DNA from: Caenorhabditis elegans
Lineage: Eukaryota; Nematoda; Chromadorea; Rhabditida; Rhabditidae
Length of the DNA stretch: 64,000 nucleotides
Direction of reading: 5' to 3'
Assembly (NCBI RefSeq): GCF_000002985.6
Contig: NC_003282.8
Location: 13,020,001-13,084,000 of the forward strand
Made by a program: the position numbers and the translations under genes. Below are positions 22,412 through 33,296 of the stretch, piece after piece (the first letter of the stretch is position 1; each line of letters opens with the position of its first letter). The notes under the pieces were generated by a model. The model made no database searches and was not told where the DNA came from. It worked only from the letters and a program-made list of their open reading frames with translations.

Positions 22412-25400
22412 ATGAACACTCTTCAAAACTTGACATTAAAAATGGATCGCCAACCAACAATTCGAATGAAACCTGACAAACAGCTCGACTGTAGTTTAAG
22501 TCAAGATGACGGAGTATGGATGATGGCTTCAAGCTTCATTATTTTCACAATGACTGCTGGATTTGGGTTGCTGGAATCGGGTAGAGTGTCTTCGAAGGAT
22601 GAGGTCAATTGTATGGTGAAGAATGTTTTTGATGTGATTTTTGGAGGTGAGTTTTCAGTTAAACCTTTAAAAAAATTTAATATTTTCTTTACAAGAAAGT
22701 TCGTGGACACGAACAAAGTGATGGCCGAGTTATTCAGTTACCAACTACCAACTGACCACAACTAATTTTCAAATTTGTTTGAAAAAAAAAGGATTTTTGA
22801 GAAAAAGTATACTTTTATTTTTTTGTTTAAAAATTTAGTATATTCTAAGAATTCCAAAAATTCAAAAAAAAATTCAAAACCAAATTTCCAAAACTAGCTG
22901 AAAAACAAAAAATCAAAAAAAAATTCAAAATTTTCTATTACAGATAATTAAAATTTAGCTAATTTCTATTAGTAAAACCTGAAAAAATCAATTTTTTAAA
23001 AATAATTTTTGAAACACCCCAAAATCTTAAAATTAACCTTATAGATACTTTTCTTAAATTTCAACAATAGAGTTACTATTATTTATTCAAATTTTAATTT
23101 TAATTTCAATCCAAATTCAGGACTCGCTTATTGGATGTTCGGCTATGGTCTAACATTCGGAGACTCGAAACATCAATTGGGAAGATATGTTGGTTTCGGC
23201 GACTTTTTCTTCGATCCGGAGAGGGTGTCAGATGATGATTCTACGGATGAGGTTTGATGGGAGATTATTCAGAAAAAGAGATTTATTTCAATTTGTAGAA
23301 AGGCATTTCTTATTCGCTTTTCATTTTCCAAATGAGTTTTGCAACGACTACATCGACGATTGTGTCAGGTTGGAGTTTTAATCAAAGGGGGGGGGGGGGG
23401 GGGGACTGGGAAACGGATTAGGAATGTTAAGCAAGTTTTTGTTGTAAATTGTATTACTAGGGAGTGTTTTAACTATACGGTGCGATCGGGTAAAAGTAAA
23501 CGTGTTATGCGATAGCTGGCATCTTAGGCTTTCAGAATCTGTAATTTGTTTCGGCAGAAGACCTCTGTGAGTCTGGAAATTTTCATCTGAAAATGTAGTA
23601 CTGAAATCAGTGCATTTCCTATGGTTAACAGTGGATTTTGTCTCTGGCGCCAACAGAAATCTCACCACAATGGTGGAAGGGCGAAATCATCGCTTCGGTG
23701 GTCGAGTGGTGAACGCGTTCGCCTCTTGAGCAGAAGTTTGTGGGTTCGGTTCCCACACATGGTTTAAATTTTGGCCTTTTTTATACAAAATTTTTAGAAC
23801 GGGAAACAAATGTTTAAAACAGTTTTTTGAGGTTTTTACATTACTTTTTTGCTTTTTGATTGAACCACAATTACCCTGGAAACTTTTCAGAAATTTTTAT
23901 TTTTTCGAAAATTGCCACTTTTTTCTCCACCAAACCCATGAGAAAATTGGTTCCAAAAATTTTTTTTGAAATTTTTTCAAAAATGTATGAAATATTGTAG
24001 AGTGTCACAAATAACTTATTTTTCATTGTTTTCAATGACCGAATCACTTATTCTGATGCCGTATCAAGACGTTTTACCAAATCGATATTGGCAAAACACC
24101 TTGTCTTTGAGACTCCATATCTCCGCAGGAAAAAATTGCGCTTAAAAGTGATCAACTGAAAACTTGTTAAACACAATGTGATCTAAAACTTTTCAGTTGA
24201 ACACTTTTTTGTAAAAAATTTGGTTGCCGAGTTGGAACCAATTGATTTGAGCTTCATTATTTTTGAATATTCTAAATAGTTAAAGGTCTATATCTGGAGA
24301 AAAAAGTGGCAATTTTCGAAAAAATAAAAATTTCTGAAAAGTTTCCAGGGTAATTGTGGTTCAATCAAAAAGCAAAAAAGTAATGTAAAAACCTCAAAAA
24401 ACTGTTTTAAACATTTGTTTCCCGTTCTAAAAATTTTGTATAAAAAAGGCCAAAATTTAAACCATGTGTGGGAACCGAACCCACAAACTTCTGCTCAAGA
24501 GGCGAACGCGTTCACCACTCGACCACCGAAGCGATGATTTCGCCCTTCCACCATTGTGGTGAGACTTCTGTTGGCGCCAGAGACAAAATCCACTGTTAAC
24601 CATAGGAAATGCACTGATTTCAGTACTACATTTTCAGATGAAAATTTCCAGACTCACAGAGGTCTTCTGCCGAAACAAATTACAGATTCTGAAAGCCTAA
24701 GATGCCAGCTATCGCATAACACGTTTACTTTTACCCGATCGCACCGTATAGTTAAAACACTCCCTAGTTAGTCAATATTGAATTTTTGACACAGCTTGAA
24801 GAATACGTAGAAAATACCACCGAATAACTTTAAGTAATTTGAAAAACGCGCCTGCCTGCCTGCCCACCAAAAAAAGTACCTACGGCAAATGCCAAATTCT
24901 TAAGTTTTGAAGAGAATTTTTGAAACTTAAAAAAAAATCGCCTTAAAAAATTCCCAATTTCAGCTGGAATGTCCGAACGAATCCATTTAAAATCACACTG
25001 CTTCATTTCATTCTTCATCACACTTGTCCACTCGGTTGCGGGGCACTGGGTATGGGACCAGGAAGGCGTTTTCCGAATGATGGGTGTCGTCGACTCGGCT
25101 GGATGCAGTGCGGTTTGTCACTCTTTTTTATGGGGCATCAGTGGTGTCAGACTTTTTTATGCAAAAAAAAAAGTGTTCAGGTCCATTTAGTTGGGGGAGT
25201 TTCGGGACTTGTCGCCACTTTGTATTTAAAGCCGAGGAGGAATAGATTCGCGAAAAATGGAATTCGGACAGTTAGTGATCCGACAAAAGCGATTCTCGGA
25301 TTTTTGATGATCTGGTGGGGATGGTTGGCATTTAATACATCGTCAAATTATGCGGTTACCCATGGACAATGGACAGAAGGAATGAGATCAGCAGTTGGGA

Positions 25401-26858
25401 CTATTTTGGCTTCTGCCGGTGGAGGTAAGAATTTTTGATGGTATAAAATGTTGGAGTATTCGTATAAACTGAGAAAATTAATTAAAGATGAATTTTTCTC
25501 TAAACATTCTGAAAATTGATTTGCTCAAAGTTAAAAAACCATTTTTTACAGCCTAAAACATTTCTGAAAGTTTGGAAAAACTCTTTTGAAAATTTTAAAT
25601 TTCGTTCAAAAACTTCTTAATAATTTTAGTTTTGCAGCAATCAGAAATTTTAAACTTAAAAAATATGTACGAATTAAAAAAATTAAAACATAAATTCCGA
25701 GGTTAACTTTTCAAACTTTTACAATTTTTTGAGTTTCAGAAGCATATAATACTTTCACCTAAAATTTTCTTGAAAACTAAAAAATTCCAGGCGTTGTAAC
25801 TGTAATAATCACAAGACTATCTACAAAAAAGATACAAATGGATATGCTCATCGATGGAATGCTTGCGTCACTAGTGGCAAGTACGGGCGGTTGTTTGTAC
25901 TTTACACCCTGGCAAGCAACATTAGTTGGAGCAATTGGATCGTCTCTTGCTCTTGCAGCATATCCAGTGACGGAATGGCTTAAGGTTTTTGCATTTTTTC
26001 TTGAAATATTTGTTCACACAAACTAACTTTGTACAAACTTTTGTCGGCAAAACATAGTGGAGATTAGCAAAGACGTGTCCAAGTTTGGCTGAGTTTTTAA
26101 CAACTTTTCAGTCAAGTTTAAGAAAAGTTGACCCAAAAATTATAGCCGAGTGTTGAGAAAGTCAGACGTGAGTCACAAAAACACGTTTACAGATTGACGA
26201 CCCAGTTGGTGTATTTCCAGTGCATGTAGTTGGATCCATATGGGGTATGATTGCTCCTGCAATCTTTGTCTATCGAAGACCCATGAATTTTGGACCGCCC
26301 GAGTGTGATTTTCAGGTTAATTTCCAGCTATTTAAAGCCTAATTCTCTTTGATTTTCAGACATCTGACGAGATCAACGGACTGCTCTATGGCGGTGGCTT
26401 CTACCTTCTATTTCTTCAATCTTTCGTGATATTGGTAATTGGAACTTATAGTGCTATTTGTGCATTTATCATACTGTTTGTAAGTAATTGTGAAAGAGAG
26501 CAAAAATTAAAATTAATGTGCAAGTTTAGCTGATTCATCATTCTCCAGTTGGTTTGCGTGTTGACAAGTATACCGAAGAGCTTGGAGCAGATCTCATTGA
26601 GCACGGTTTGGCTGGATTTAATGTGATGACTTATACAATTGAGAAGAAACTCGATACAAAGTAAGTAGAAATTTTTACAACAGAAATTAAATTTATTTTA
26701 TTTTCAGAACTCTATCCGCTGTCCTTATGATAATTGTTAGATGGAGAGCCAAAGCAAAACTTGGAGCTCAGAGAAGGAAAAAGATTCATGATAGTGGATC
26801 AGTTGCACCGCAGCAAGCTGAAAGTGTCGAGATGAATGTCATACATCGGAGACATTGA
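22412..26858 (+). CDS. amt-2: AMT-2, ammonium transporter (Amt/Mep/Rh family)
   Basis: Ten exons (22412-22646, 23121-23251, 23299-23368, 24964-25112, 25181-25424, 25791-25984, 26193-26315, 26360-26479, 26530-26660, 26708-26858) give 515 residues. This multi-spanning plasma-membrane channel conducts ammonium or ammonia. It shows the N-terminal Amt pattern (DDGVWMMASSFIIFTMTAGFGLLESG), a VHLVGG stretch with the first pore histidine (about His197), the family stretch WWGWLAFNT, DDPVGVFPVHVVGSIWG with the second pore histidine (about His352), and GLRVDKYTEELGADLIEHG before the cytoplasmic tail. Both members of the twin-histidine pair are therefore present. The start at 22412 follows a TTTTTTCAG. 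An ATG ten codons further on is possible. Intron 3 is 1.6 kb and carries the G run and the palindrome. A polyadenylation signal (AATAAA) lies near 27022. Confidence 0.95.
23387..23404 (+). repeat. Run of 18 consecutive G
   Basis: An uninterrupted G18 tract sits 18 bp after the donor of amt-2 intron 3, on the non-template strand of that gene. Long G tracts in C. elegans form quadruplexes and are deletion-prone when the DOG-1 (FANCJ) helicase is missing, which is established knowledge. The exact length may vary between isolates or suffer sequencing error. Confidence 0.95.
23692..23760 (+). ncRNA. tRNA-like sequence in the left arm of the foldback element
   Basis: TGGTCGAGTGG at 23699-23709 matches the pol III A box. 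GGTTCGGTTCC at 23743-23753 is one base from the canonical B box. GTGGG TTCGGTT CCCAC at 23740-23756 makes a complete T arm with a five-pair stem and seven-base loop. An anticodon arm can be drawn only with mismatches, and no acceptor stem closes. It is therefore tRNA-derived, as in SINEs, rather than a working tRNA. Confidence 0.6.
24464..24532 (-). ncRNA. tRNA-like sequence in the right arm of the foldback element
   Basis: This is the inverted copy of the sequence at 23692-23760. The A-box equivalent lies at 24515-24525 and the B-box equivalent at about 24471-24481, both read on the minus strand. The two tRNA-like units point towards each other across the element's centre. Confidence 0.6.
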
Positions 26859-27196
26859 CTATTTCACCATGAGAAGCGCCCCTCGCCTTGATCGGGTGGA
26901 ATGCCTAATTTGTGCCTACCGCATGCCAACCTGATTATCGACAAGTCAGGCAGACTTTACTTTCCTGTTGTTGTTTTTTTTCCCAAAATCTCATCATCCT
27001 GTGAATGTTTCTCCTACGTGTAATAATAAAACTGTTATATTTTTGATCAAGACTTTTCCCAACAGAATATACAAAATACCATGAGAACCCACCCACCGTT
27101 CCCATCAATTTAAACACCGGCAAAAAGATGAGCTTCTCATGTTCCCAGGCATCTCTACATTGCCAGTCAACAGTTCATTCTCTCGGTTTGTACCAA

Positions 27197-28223
27197 ATGC
27201 GGACGGTTCTTCTACTTCTTTTTGCTTCGGCAATTGGTGAGTTTTTGCTGAAAAATTTTTGAAACTCTGAAAGTAATCCGTTCAGGTGTTTGGAGTGATA
27301 ACTTCTCGAAAGAGGGACAACTCAATCTGCTAAATGTGCACAATGAATTCCGTTCACAGCTAGCTCTCGGTCAGCTTTCCTTCCGTGGAGTCAAGAAGCC
27401 ATCGGCTAGTATGATGCGAAAAATTGTATGCCTTTCTGTTTTCAGAGCATACTTTAATTATAATAATTTTAAGTCCTGGAGTAAAAAACTAACAAATGCC
27501 GCGACAAAGTTTGCAGAGACCTGTCCGAAAAATCATTCCGTGGTTATGAATACAGGAGAGAGCATCTTTTGGCACTTTTCTAGCTCTTTGAGCACTCCGG
27601 AGCAATATGTAAGTTCCCGGGGACACCTAAAAGTACTTTAGGTATCATAGTAGTGCTGTAGGGGGCACTGTAGAAGTACTGTAGGACTATTATCGTAGTG
27701 TAGTAGGGTTAATGTAGCGTTGTTGTAGGAGTTCTGTAGGCTTACTGTAGGAGCACTGTAGACCTATTCTAGGGAAGGAGTACTGTAGTAGTACTGTAGC
27801 GTTAGCGAGGCAAAGGACAAAACTTGTAGACATGCAAAAATTTAATTACAGGCAACCCTGGCCCCTCAAAAATGGTGGAATGAATTCGAAACCAATGGAT
27901 GGGACTCGTTGATCTACAACCACGCATCTCAACGTTTCCAAATCGGGCATGCAGTTCAAATGGCATGGCACACGACAAGCAAAGTGGGATGTGGGTACTC
28001 GAAATGTGCAGTTGGAACTCCTGAACAGACAATGGTGGTGGTTTGTAGATACTTTCAAAAGTTGGTTTCCTCTGAAGAAAACTTCAATTAAAATCAAATT
28101 TTCAGGGGAAACATCGAAGGAGAACCGATTTACAATGAGGGAGAAACGTGCACCAAATGCCCAGAAGAATACCAAAAATGTCCGTCTGGGTTGTGTGAGA
28201 AGGAAGGAGTTGAGACTGATTAA
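27197..28223 (+). CDS. CAP/SCP-like secreted protein, cluster member 1 (divergent)
   Basis: Five exons (27197-27236, 27286-27425, 27474-27608, 27852-28060, 28106-28223) encode 213 residues. A hydrophobic signal peptide (MRTVLLLLFASAIG) is split by a phase-1 intron. The CAP domain (SCP/TAPS family, secreted) follows, with HNEFRSQ, CPKNHS, GESIFW, WWNEFETNGW and IGHAVQMAW, so the two His and two Glu of the CAP cavity are all present. The tail has the Cys pattern ETCTKCPEEYQKCPSGLC but is longer and more charged than in its relatives. Its last exon is 118 bp instead of 100. It is the most divergent intact member, and its intron 3 carries TACTGTAG-type repeats. Confidence 0.88.
27655..27805 (+). 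repeat. Imperfect TACTGTAGG/GCACTGTAG repeat in an intron
   Basis: Units such as GTACTGTAGGACTA and GGGCACTGTAGAAGTACTG recur at about 10-20 bp spacing inside intron 3 of the first CAP gene. A second, better-preserved block of the same motif lies at 63690-63955. Confidence 0.65.
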
Positions 28224-28429
28224 TTGATTTGAATTGGAACTTGTAATAAAGTATTTGCATTGTTTTAATTGTTTTGCGTTGAAAAAATGAATGAAATTTC
28301 AGAAAACAAGAAAGAATAGAAAGACTTTTCTTCATTTTTTGAGGTGTCAACTCAATTCTTTACCCGAAAAAGATTGGATAATAGCTCTAGGGCGGGGAGT
28401 TTAAAGTTTGCAAACCCATTATTGAAGGG

Positions 28430-28436
28430 TATAAAA
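28430..28436 (+). promoter_or_regulatory. TATA box of CAP gene 2
   Basis: TATAAAA lies 60 bp upstream of the ATG at 28496. Most CAP genes in the cluster have such a box at similar distance, which is tighter promoter architecture than most C. elegans genes show. Confidence 0.7.
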
Positions 28437-28495
28437 GTAGGGGGGTCAAACTAGGCAAACAGGGTCATTTTCATTTTTCATTTTTTAAAATAAAC

Positions 28496-29835
28496 ATGAA
28501 TTGCTACTTCCGGCTAATTTGTTTGCTGATATTTTCATTTTGCGGTAAGAATTCAAGTTGTTTTTTCTAATCGACCACATAAAATATTCTCAGAAACTTT
28601 ATGCGAGTTCTCTGAAACTGGTAAAAACTACATTTTATCTCGCCACAACTACCTCCGATCTCAAATTGCTCTAGGAAAATATGTGGCAGGAAATTCTACA
28701 AAACCCTCTGCTTCCAACATGATGAAGCTAATCTGGGACACGACTTTAGAAACAACAGCTCAAGATTATTCAACTGGATGTCCTACAGGACACTCTGCAA
28801 GTCGAGCGAATATTGGAGAGAATATGTATTGGTGGACATCTCCAGTTGTCACTCAAACCGATGCAGAACTTCTTGGAAATCGGTCGGCGAACTTGTGGGA
28901 AAGTGAATTTCAAAGGTTCGGATGGAACGGAAATCTACTGACAGAGGAGCTGTTTAACAGTGGAATTGGACACGCTACACAGGTTTTCTTAATTTTTATT
29001 GTCTTTCTCTTGTTGAAAAATTGATAAACCAAAAAAAAAAGTTTTTTTTAAAGTTTTGTATGCTCCCTGTGGTTTTCGTAGCCTACATCGGGCCTACTTT
29101 CCAGCCAAAATAGGGACTCCATACCAAGGGGTGCGCCGCGATTGCCGTTCAGCAATCGAAAATTGTCAAAATTGCCGATTGCCGGAAATTTCCAAAACCG
29201 GCAATCACTGAAATTGCCGAAATTGCCGGAAATTTAAAAAACCGGCAAATGCCGGAATTGCCGATTGCCGGAAATTTCCAAAACCGGCAATTTCCACAAT
29301 TGCCGGAGTTGCCGATTGTCGAAAACTCGCAAAACCGACAATTTCCGAAAATTTTTAAAACCGGCAATTACCGGAATTGCCGATTGCCGGAAGTTTCCGA
29401 TTACCGCACACCCCTGCTCCATACAAACCTATGCGTCTGCTTTTGGGCATAGCTCAAGTGTTTCGAGTTTACATGTTTATTCTCAGTTACCAAAAAAGTA
29501 TAAAACATACTAGAAATGATAATATTGAATCAAAATTTTTCAAATTCAGTTTTTCAGATGGCATGGGCTACTACTAACAAAATAGGTTGTGGAATTTCAA
29601 AATGTTCAAGCGATTCCTTTGGTACACAGTATGTTGTTGTGTGCCTCTACTCTCCTGCGTGAGTTCTTTTTCGGGTGTCTGTCACCTTTTTTCAGATAAT
29701 CATGTTGAAAGCAAAATCAATTTTTCACGTTTCAGTGGGAACTACATTGGAATGGATATCTATAAATCAGGAGAAACCTGCTCTAACTGTCCAGATGGAA
29801 CGAATTGTGAATCTAGTACCGGGTTATGTGTTTGA
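28496..29835 (+). CDS. CAP/SCP-like secreted protein, cluster member 2
   Basis: Four exons (28496-28544, 28594-28982, 29558-29658, 29736-29835) encode 212 residues. The signal peptide is MNCYFRLICLLIFSFC. CAP motifs are HNYLRSQ, CPTGHS, GENMYWW, LWESEF and GIGHATQMAW, with the CAP histidines and glutamates kept. The C-terminal tail is GETCSNCPDGTNCESSTGLCV. It is the only member with an intron between GHATQ and MAW. That intron (28983-29557) contains the CGGCAATTGCCG repeat. The TATA box is at 28430. Confidence 0.88.
29140..29415. repeat. Array of ATTGCCGATTGCCGGAAATTT units
   Basis: Several imperfect copies, in direct and inverted order, of a unit built from GCCGATTGCCGG, GAAATTTCCAAAACC and GGCAAT. 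They lie in the third intron of CAP gene 2. A shorter relative is at 5235-5365 in the mbk-2 intron. It is internally palindromic and has no real coding capacity. Confidence 0.7.
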
Positions 29836-29918
29836 ACAATAAATATTTATTTTATTTAACTGTTGGATCAAATTATTAATGTTCATATTTGTATAATACA
29901 TACAAAACTAGTAAAGTA

Positions 29919-31156
29919 TTAGGTTGAACCGGAAGTCTTTGTGACTTGTTTAAACGTTTATTTCTCGAAGCAAGAGAAACGACAGGATAAATTTTATTTG
30001 CTATCATAATCAACAATACACTGCCAACGTGTGCGCAACTTATGAACGCCCTGCTTATAGAACACTTCCAGGCGCAAGTCGAAATAATGCTTGAGTGCCA
30101 TTTCGACACTTCCATGGGTATTGAAGGTTCTTTCCCAGTGGTCACGAGTTATACCTGAAAACGATCAGTATTCAGATGGAGCAATGTCTTGAGAATACGG
30201 TGGGTAAAGGAGAACCATCCATCCACGCCTGACCAGTTCTTGCAATACTTGTTTCAAGCCGTAGGGACGAGTGTTGTTTTGTTGAAAATAGAGTTGCTTG
30301 TCCTTCAGGGGTGAACGATTGAAGACTTTCTTCAGGTTCCGTGGTTAGATAATGTAGAGGCCCCCAATAATTATTTTGCTATCAGGTAGCAGTTCCCAGT
30401 AGGTGGGGCCGTACACTCCCCACCACACTGTGAGCATGCCTTTTTTGGGGTGAAGGTCGGGTTTGGCGGCATCCTGTGGGGTCTCTCCTTCTCCAATCCA
30501 CTGGTCACGATTGTGGTTGTTCTCGTAGAGGACCCACTTGTCGTTTCCAGTGATGAGTGGGTCCAACTATCAATCGCCCCCGTGGAGAGTGCGGAGGGAA
30601 ATGGAATCATCCACTCAAAAATCAAGGTTGGCTTGTGTCAAGGTGTGAGGTATGAATCCACCCCTAATTTTCTTTATCCCGGGAGCTGCCAAGCCCTGTA
30701 CGATGTTGGTTTAATGAGACCCAAGTGCGGTTGACAGCTCACGGGTAATTTGGAAAGGATCCGTTGCCACGGCTTTCTTCAATGCATCCAAATCCAATTT
30801 ATGGGGTCTCATGATCCTCGAGAGAAAAGTCGTCCTTGTCGAAGCGGTGGAACCAATTGTGTATGATATTATAGTGATGATCATGTGTATGATAAACATT
30901 CTCAAGGAGACTTTCTAAATCCTTCATCGTGGTATGAAAGAGGAAGAAGTACAGCAAACCATGTCGGATGTGGGTGGCACTATTTACATACATCGTTGGC
31001 TAACTAAACTCAGGTCAGAGGGAAGGGATTGGGGGTTTTTAAAAATGAAGTTCCTTTACTCGTTGTTATACCCTAGCAACATAGGAACACCAAAGTGCAA
31101 CTGCGGCGAGCGGTGGAGAAGCAAACCCAGTCACAAAGACTTCCGGTTCAACCTAA
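29919..31156 (-). mobile_element. Decayed mariner-type transposon
   Basis: Perfect 27-bp terminal inverted repeats (29919-29945 and 31130-31156) begin TTAGGTTGAACCGG and are flanked by TA on both sides, the Tc1/mariner target duplication. Length is 1238 bp, usual for mariner. Minus-strand fragments resemble mariner transposase: near 30345-30566 (TGNDKWVLYEN, then KKGMLTVWWG) and near 30160-30300 (PPYSQDIAPSEY). The frame is broken, and residues at the three catalytic Asp positions appear changed (N, N and E). It cannot encode a working transposase. The intact ends mean it could still be moved by a related enzyme. Confidence 0.9.
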
Positions 31157-31277
31157 TATCAAGTATCAAGTTTCAAAACAAAAAGCCAAAAAACAATGAA
31201 AGTTATAATTCTTATCAGTCCAGGCTAACCGTATAATCAGGTTAAAGACTAAAAAGTTTGAAAACATGTTTTGAATT

Positions 31278-31304
31278 GATAAGCTCAATGAGCCAGTATA
31301 AAAG
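31278..31304 (+). promoter_or_regulatory. GATA site and TATA box of CAP gene 3
   Basis: TGATAAG at 31278-31284 is followed by TATAAAA at 31298-31304, about 75 bp before the ATG at 31377. TGATAA is the core site of the intestinal GATA factor ELT-2 (established), so intestinal expression is a reasonable inference. Confidence 0.55.
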
Positions 31305-31376
31305 CGAAGCGAAAACGTTTGAATAGTATCATGTTATTCTATTCATTCCTTAAATCCAAATAGAACTTACTTTCAG

Positions 31377-32149
31377 ATGAAATCGCTCCTTCTTCTTGTT
31401 TGCTGTATCGCAGGAGTCTTCTCCCAGTTCACCAGTACTGGCCAACAAGCAATCGTGGATGCCCACAATAAATTGAGATCTTCAATTGCCAAAGGAACCT
31501 ATGTTGCCAAGGGAACAACTCAAAAGTCTGGCTCAAACATGCGCAAAATTGTGAGTTGAATTATTCAGGATACCTGAATCAGGAACCTAAATATTGAAAT
31601 TAAAATTTAGAAATGGGATGCAACAGTTGCTACATCTGCTCAAAACTATGCCAATACCTGCCCAACTGGACACTCTCAGGGTTCTGGATATGGAGAGAAT
31701 TTGTATTGGTATTGGACTTCTGGAACAATTGGAAACCTCGATACATTTGTAAACCTAGTTGTGGAGTATTTGAAACAGTAACATTATTTTAGGGACCAGC
31801 CGCATCTTCATCCTGGGAATCCGAATTCCAGCAATATGGATGGACATCTAACACTCTTGACATGAATACTTTCAATACTGGAATCGGACACGCTACTCAA
31901 ATGGCCTGGGCTAACACTTTTGCCATTGGATGTGGAGTTAAGAACTGTGGAAAAGATCCTTCAAATGGATATAACAAAGTTGCAGTTGTCTGTCAATACA
32001 AAACTCCGTAAGTAGTGTTTAAATAATTCTGAGATAATTAATGATCATTCAGTGGAAACTACTTGAATCAGCCAATCTATCAACAAGGAACCACTTGCGC
32101 GGCTTGTCCATCTGGAACTGCCTGTGATTCTTCTGGACTTTGCGCTTAA
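31377..32149 (+). CDS. CAP/SCP-like secreted protein, cluster member 3
   Basis: Four exons (31377-31550, 31611-31748, 31793-32007, 32053-32149) encode 207 residues. The signal peptide is MKSLLLLVCCIAGVFS. The CAP domain keeps His79 (CPTGHS), Glu87 (GENLYW), Glu115 (WESEF) and His137 (GIGHATQMAW). The tail is TTCAACPSGTACDSSGLCA. There is no intron in the signal-peptide region but there is one after the GENLYW segment, as in members 4 and 5, which are also its closest relatives by sequence. The start directly follows TTTCAG, consistent with trans-splicing. Confidence 0.92.
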
Positions 32150-33296
32150 ATTTCAAATCATTTTTTGTTGAATTTCTGTAAATGACGACATATATTCAAA
32201 TAAACTTTATTATTTCAATATTTTTTGAGAATTTTTAATGGAAGTTCAAAGGTGTGACATATTGAAACCTTGCTGTTCGGCAAATGCTGAATTTGTAAAT
32301 AGCCGAAAATTTTAAATATCAAAATTGTTGAAAATTGAAAGGTTTCAATGTTCTATAGTTTTTTTCCAGTATACATGTATTTTGTGGCAGAAATTTCAAT
32401 TTTCAACCTCAAAGTGACTCAAATCTCGAAATATTGAGTATTTTTGTGGAAAGGCCATACTTAAAGTTTTCGATGTACGGTTAAGTTTTAAAATTGTCGA
32501 GATTACCAATTGCCGCGCTTTTTTGTTGCTAAATTTGAGACTGAGAGACCTAAGCGAAAGCTCCATGAAATTCATTTTGCTTCTGATTTGATAAAATTAT
32601 TTCAAATCAATTCAAGTTTAAAGTAACAATAACTCAAGTTATTATTTCCATATTTCCATTCCAACTTTGATAGAACCTTTTTTCAAATTTCGAAAAGAAT
32701 CCCACGTAATTAAATCCGATGTGAAGCTGGATGATAAAATAAGAAATGAAAAATTGTGGAAACGCGTTTAATCCAGCGTGACACTCCGTTTGTTTTTTTT
32801 TTCTGTGACTTGTTTTGAACCTTTTGTAAAAAACAAGCAGTTGTATGAAATAATTTTATTTCAAAATAATTTAGACAATTCAACAGCAGTAAACTTGGAT
32901 AATATAGTGAGTTTCAATTGCAAACCGCACATTTTGCGCGGGCAAGAGAAAGTCACGTTGGCGGGCATGTTGACATACAGAAGACAGGCACGAGCAAAAT
33001 CAGAAGGTTGGGTAGTCATGCGAGAGTCATATTGGCAGGCAGGCTTGAGGTAGGCACATAGATAGGCGTAGGCATAAGCTAGCCACGTAGAGAAACATGA
33101 GACAGGCGCGTAGGCACTCATGAGGTCGACAAAAGAGGCACATTTAGACAGGTAGGCAGGCATAAGAAAACTGGTTGGTAAGTAGGCGGTAGGCAGGCAG
33201 ATGAACATAGGGTAGTTAGGCATGCCTGAATAAATTATTGCCTAATGATTTTATAATCAAACGTAAATAAAATTGTTTCCAGTTCCAGCTATCAAG
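32150..33296. other. Intergenic DNA with GTAGGCAGGC repeats
   Basis: AATAAA-like signals at about 32200 end CAP gene 3. From about 32980 to 33220 the sequence is filled with degenerate GGCAGGCAT/GTAGGCA units of the dispersed family seen at many places in the window. No gene is supported. Confidence 0.5.

Larger units (their letters stand above)
23457..24767. mobile_element. Foldback element, 472-bp inverted arms, tRNA-like sequence in each arm
   Basis: The arms at 23457-23928 and 24296-24767 are inverted copies that stay aligned over their whole length, with no net insertion or deletion. I noted one mismatch, near the GAGATTTCTG/GAGACTTCTG site. A 367-bp non-repeated centre separates them. 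The ends are CTAGGGAGTG and CACTCCCTAG, flanked on both sides by TTA (23454-23456 and 24768-24770), which suggests a 3-bp target duplication as in PIF/Harbinger elements. A TA duplication, as in Tc1/mariner, can also be argued because CTAG is itself palindromic. There is no transposase, so it is non-autonomous. It lies in amt-2 intron 3. The near-identity of the arms points to recent insertion or gene conversion. Confidence 0.85.
29836..31376. other. Intergenic DNA, mostly a mariner element
   Basis: An AATAAA at 29838 ends CAP gene 2. Nearly all of the rest is the transposon 29919-31156. The remaining approximately 220 bp before CAP gene 3 hold its promoter, with TGATAAG at 31278 and TATAAAA at 31298. 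Confidence 0.7.

Noticed and set aside
23692-23760. A functional tRNA gene
   Set aside because: The T arm and A/B boxes are good, but the acceptor stem does not pair and the anticodon arm has mismatches.
23378-24771. Matching 70-residue open frames on opposite strands inside amt-2
   Set aside because: They are the two arms of the palindrome read in opposite directions, with no homology to a transposase, so I do not treat them as coding.
29149-29513. ORFs of 62-82 codons inside CAP gene 2
   Set aside because: They are translations of the GCCGATTGCCGG repeat and lie in an intron between phase-matched exons.
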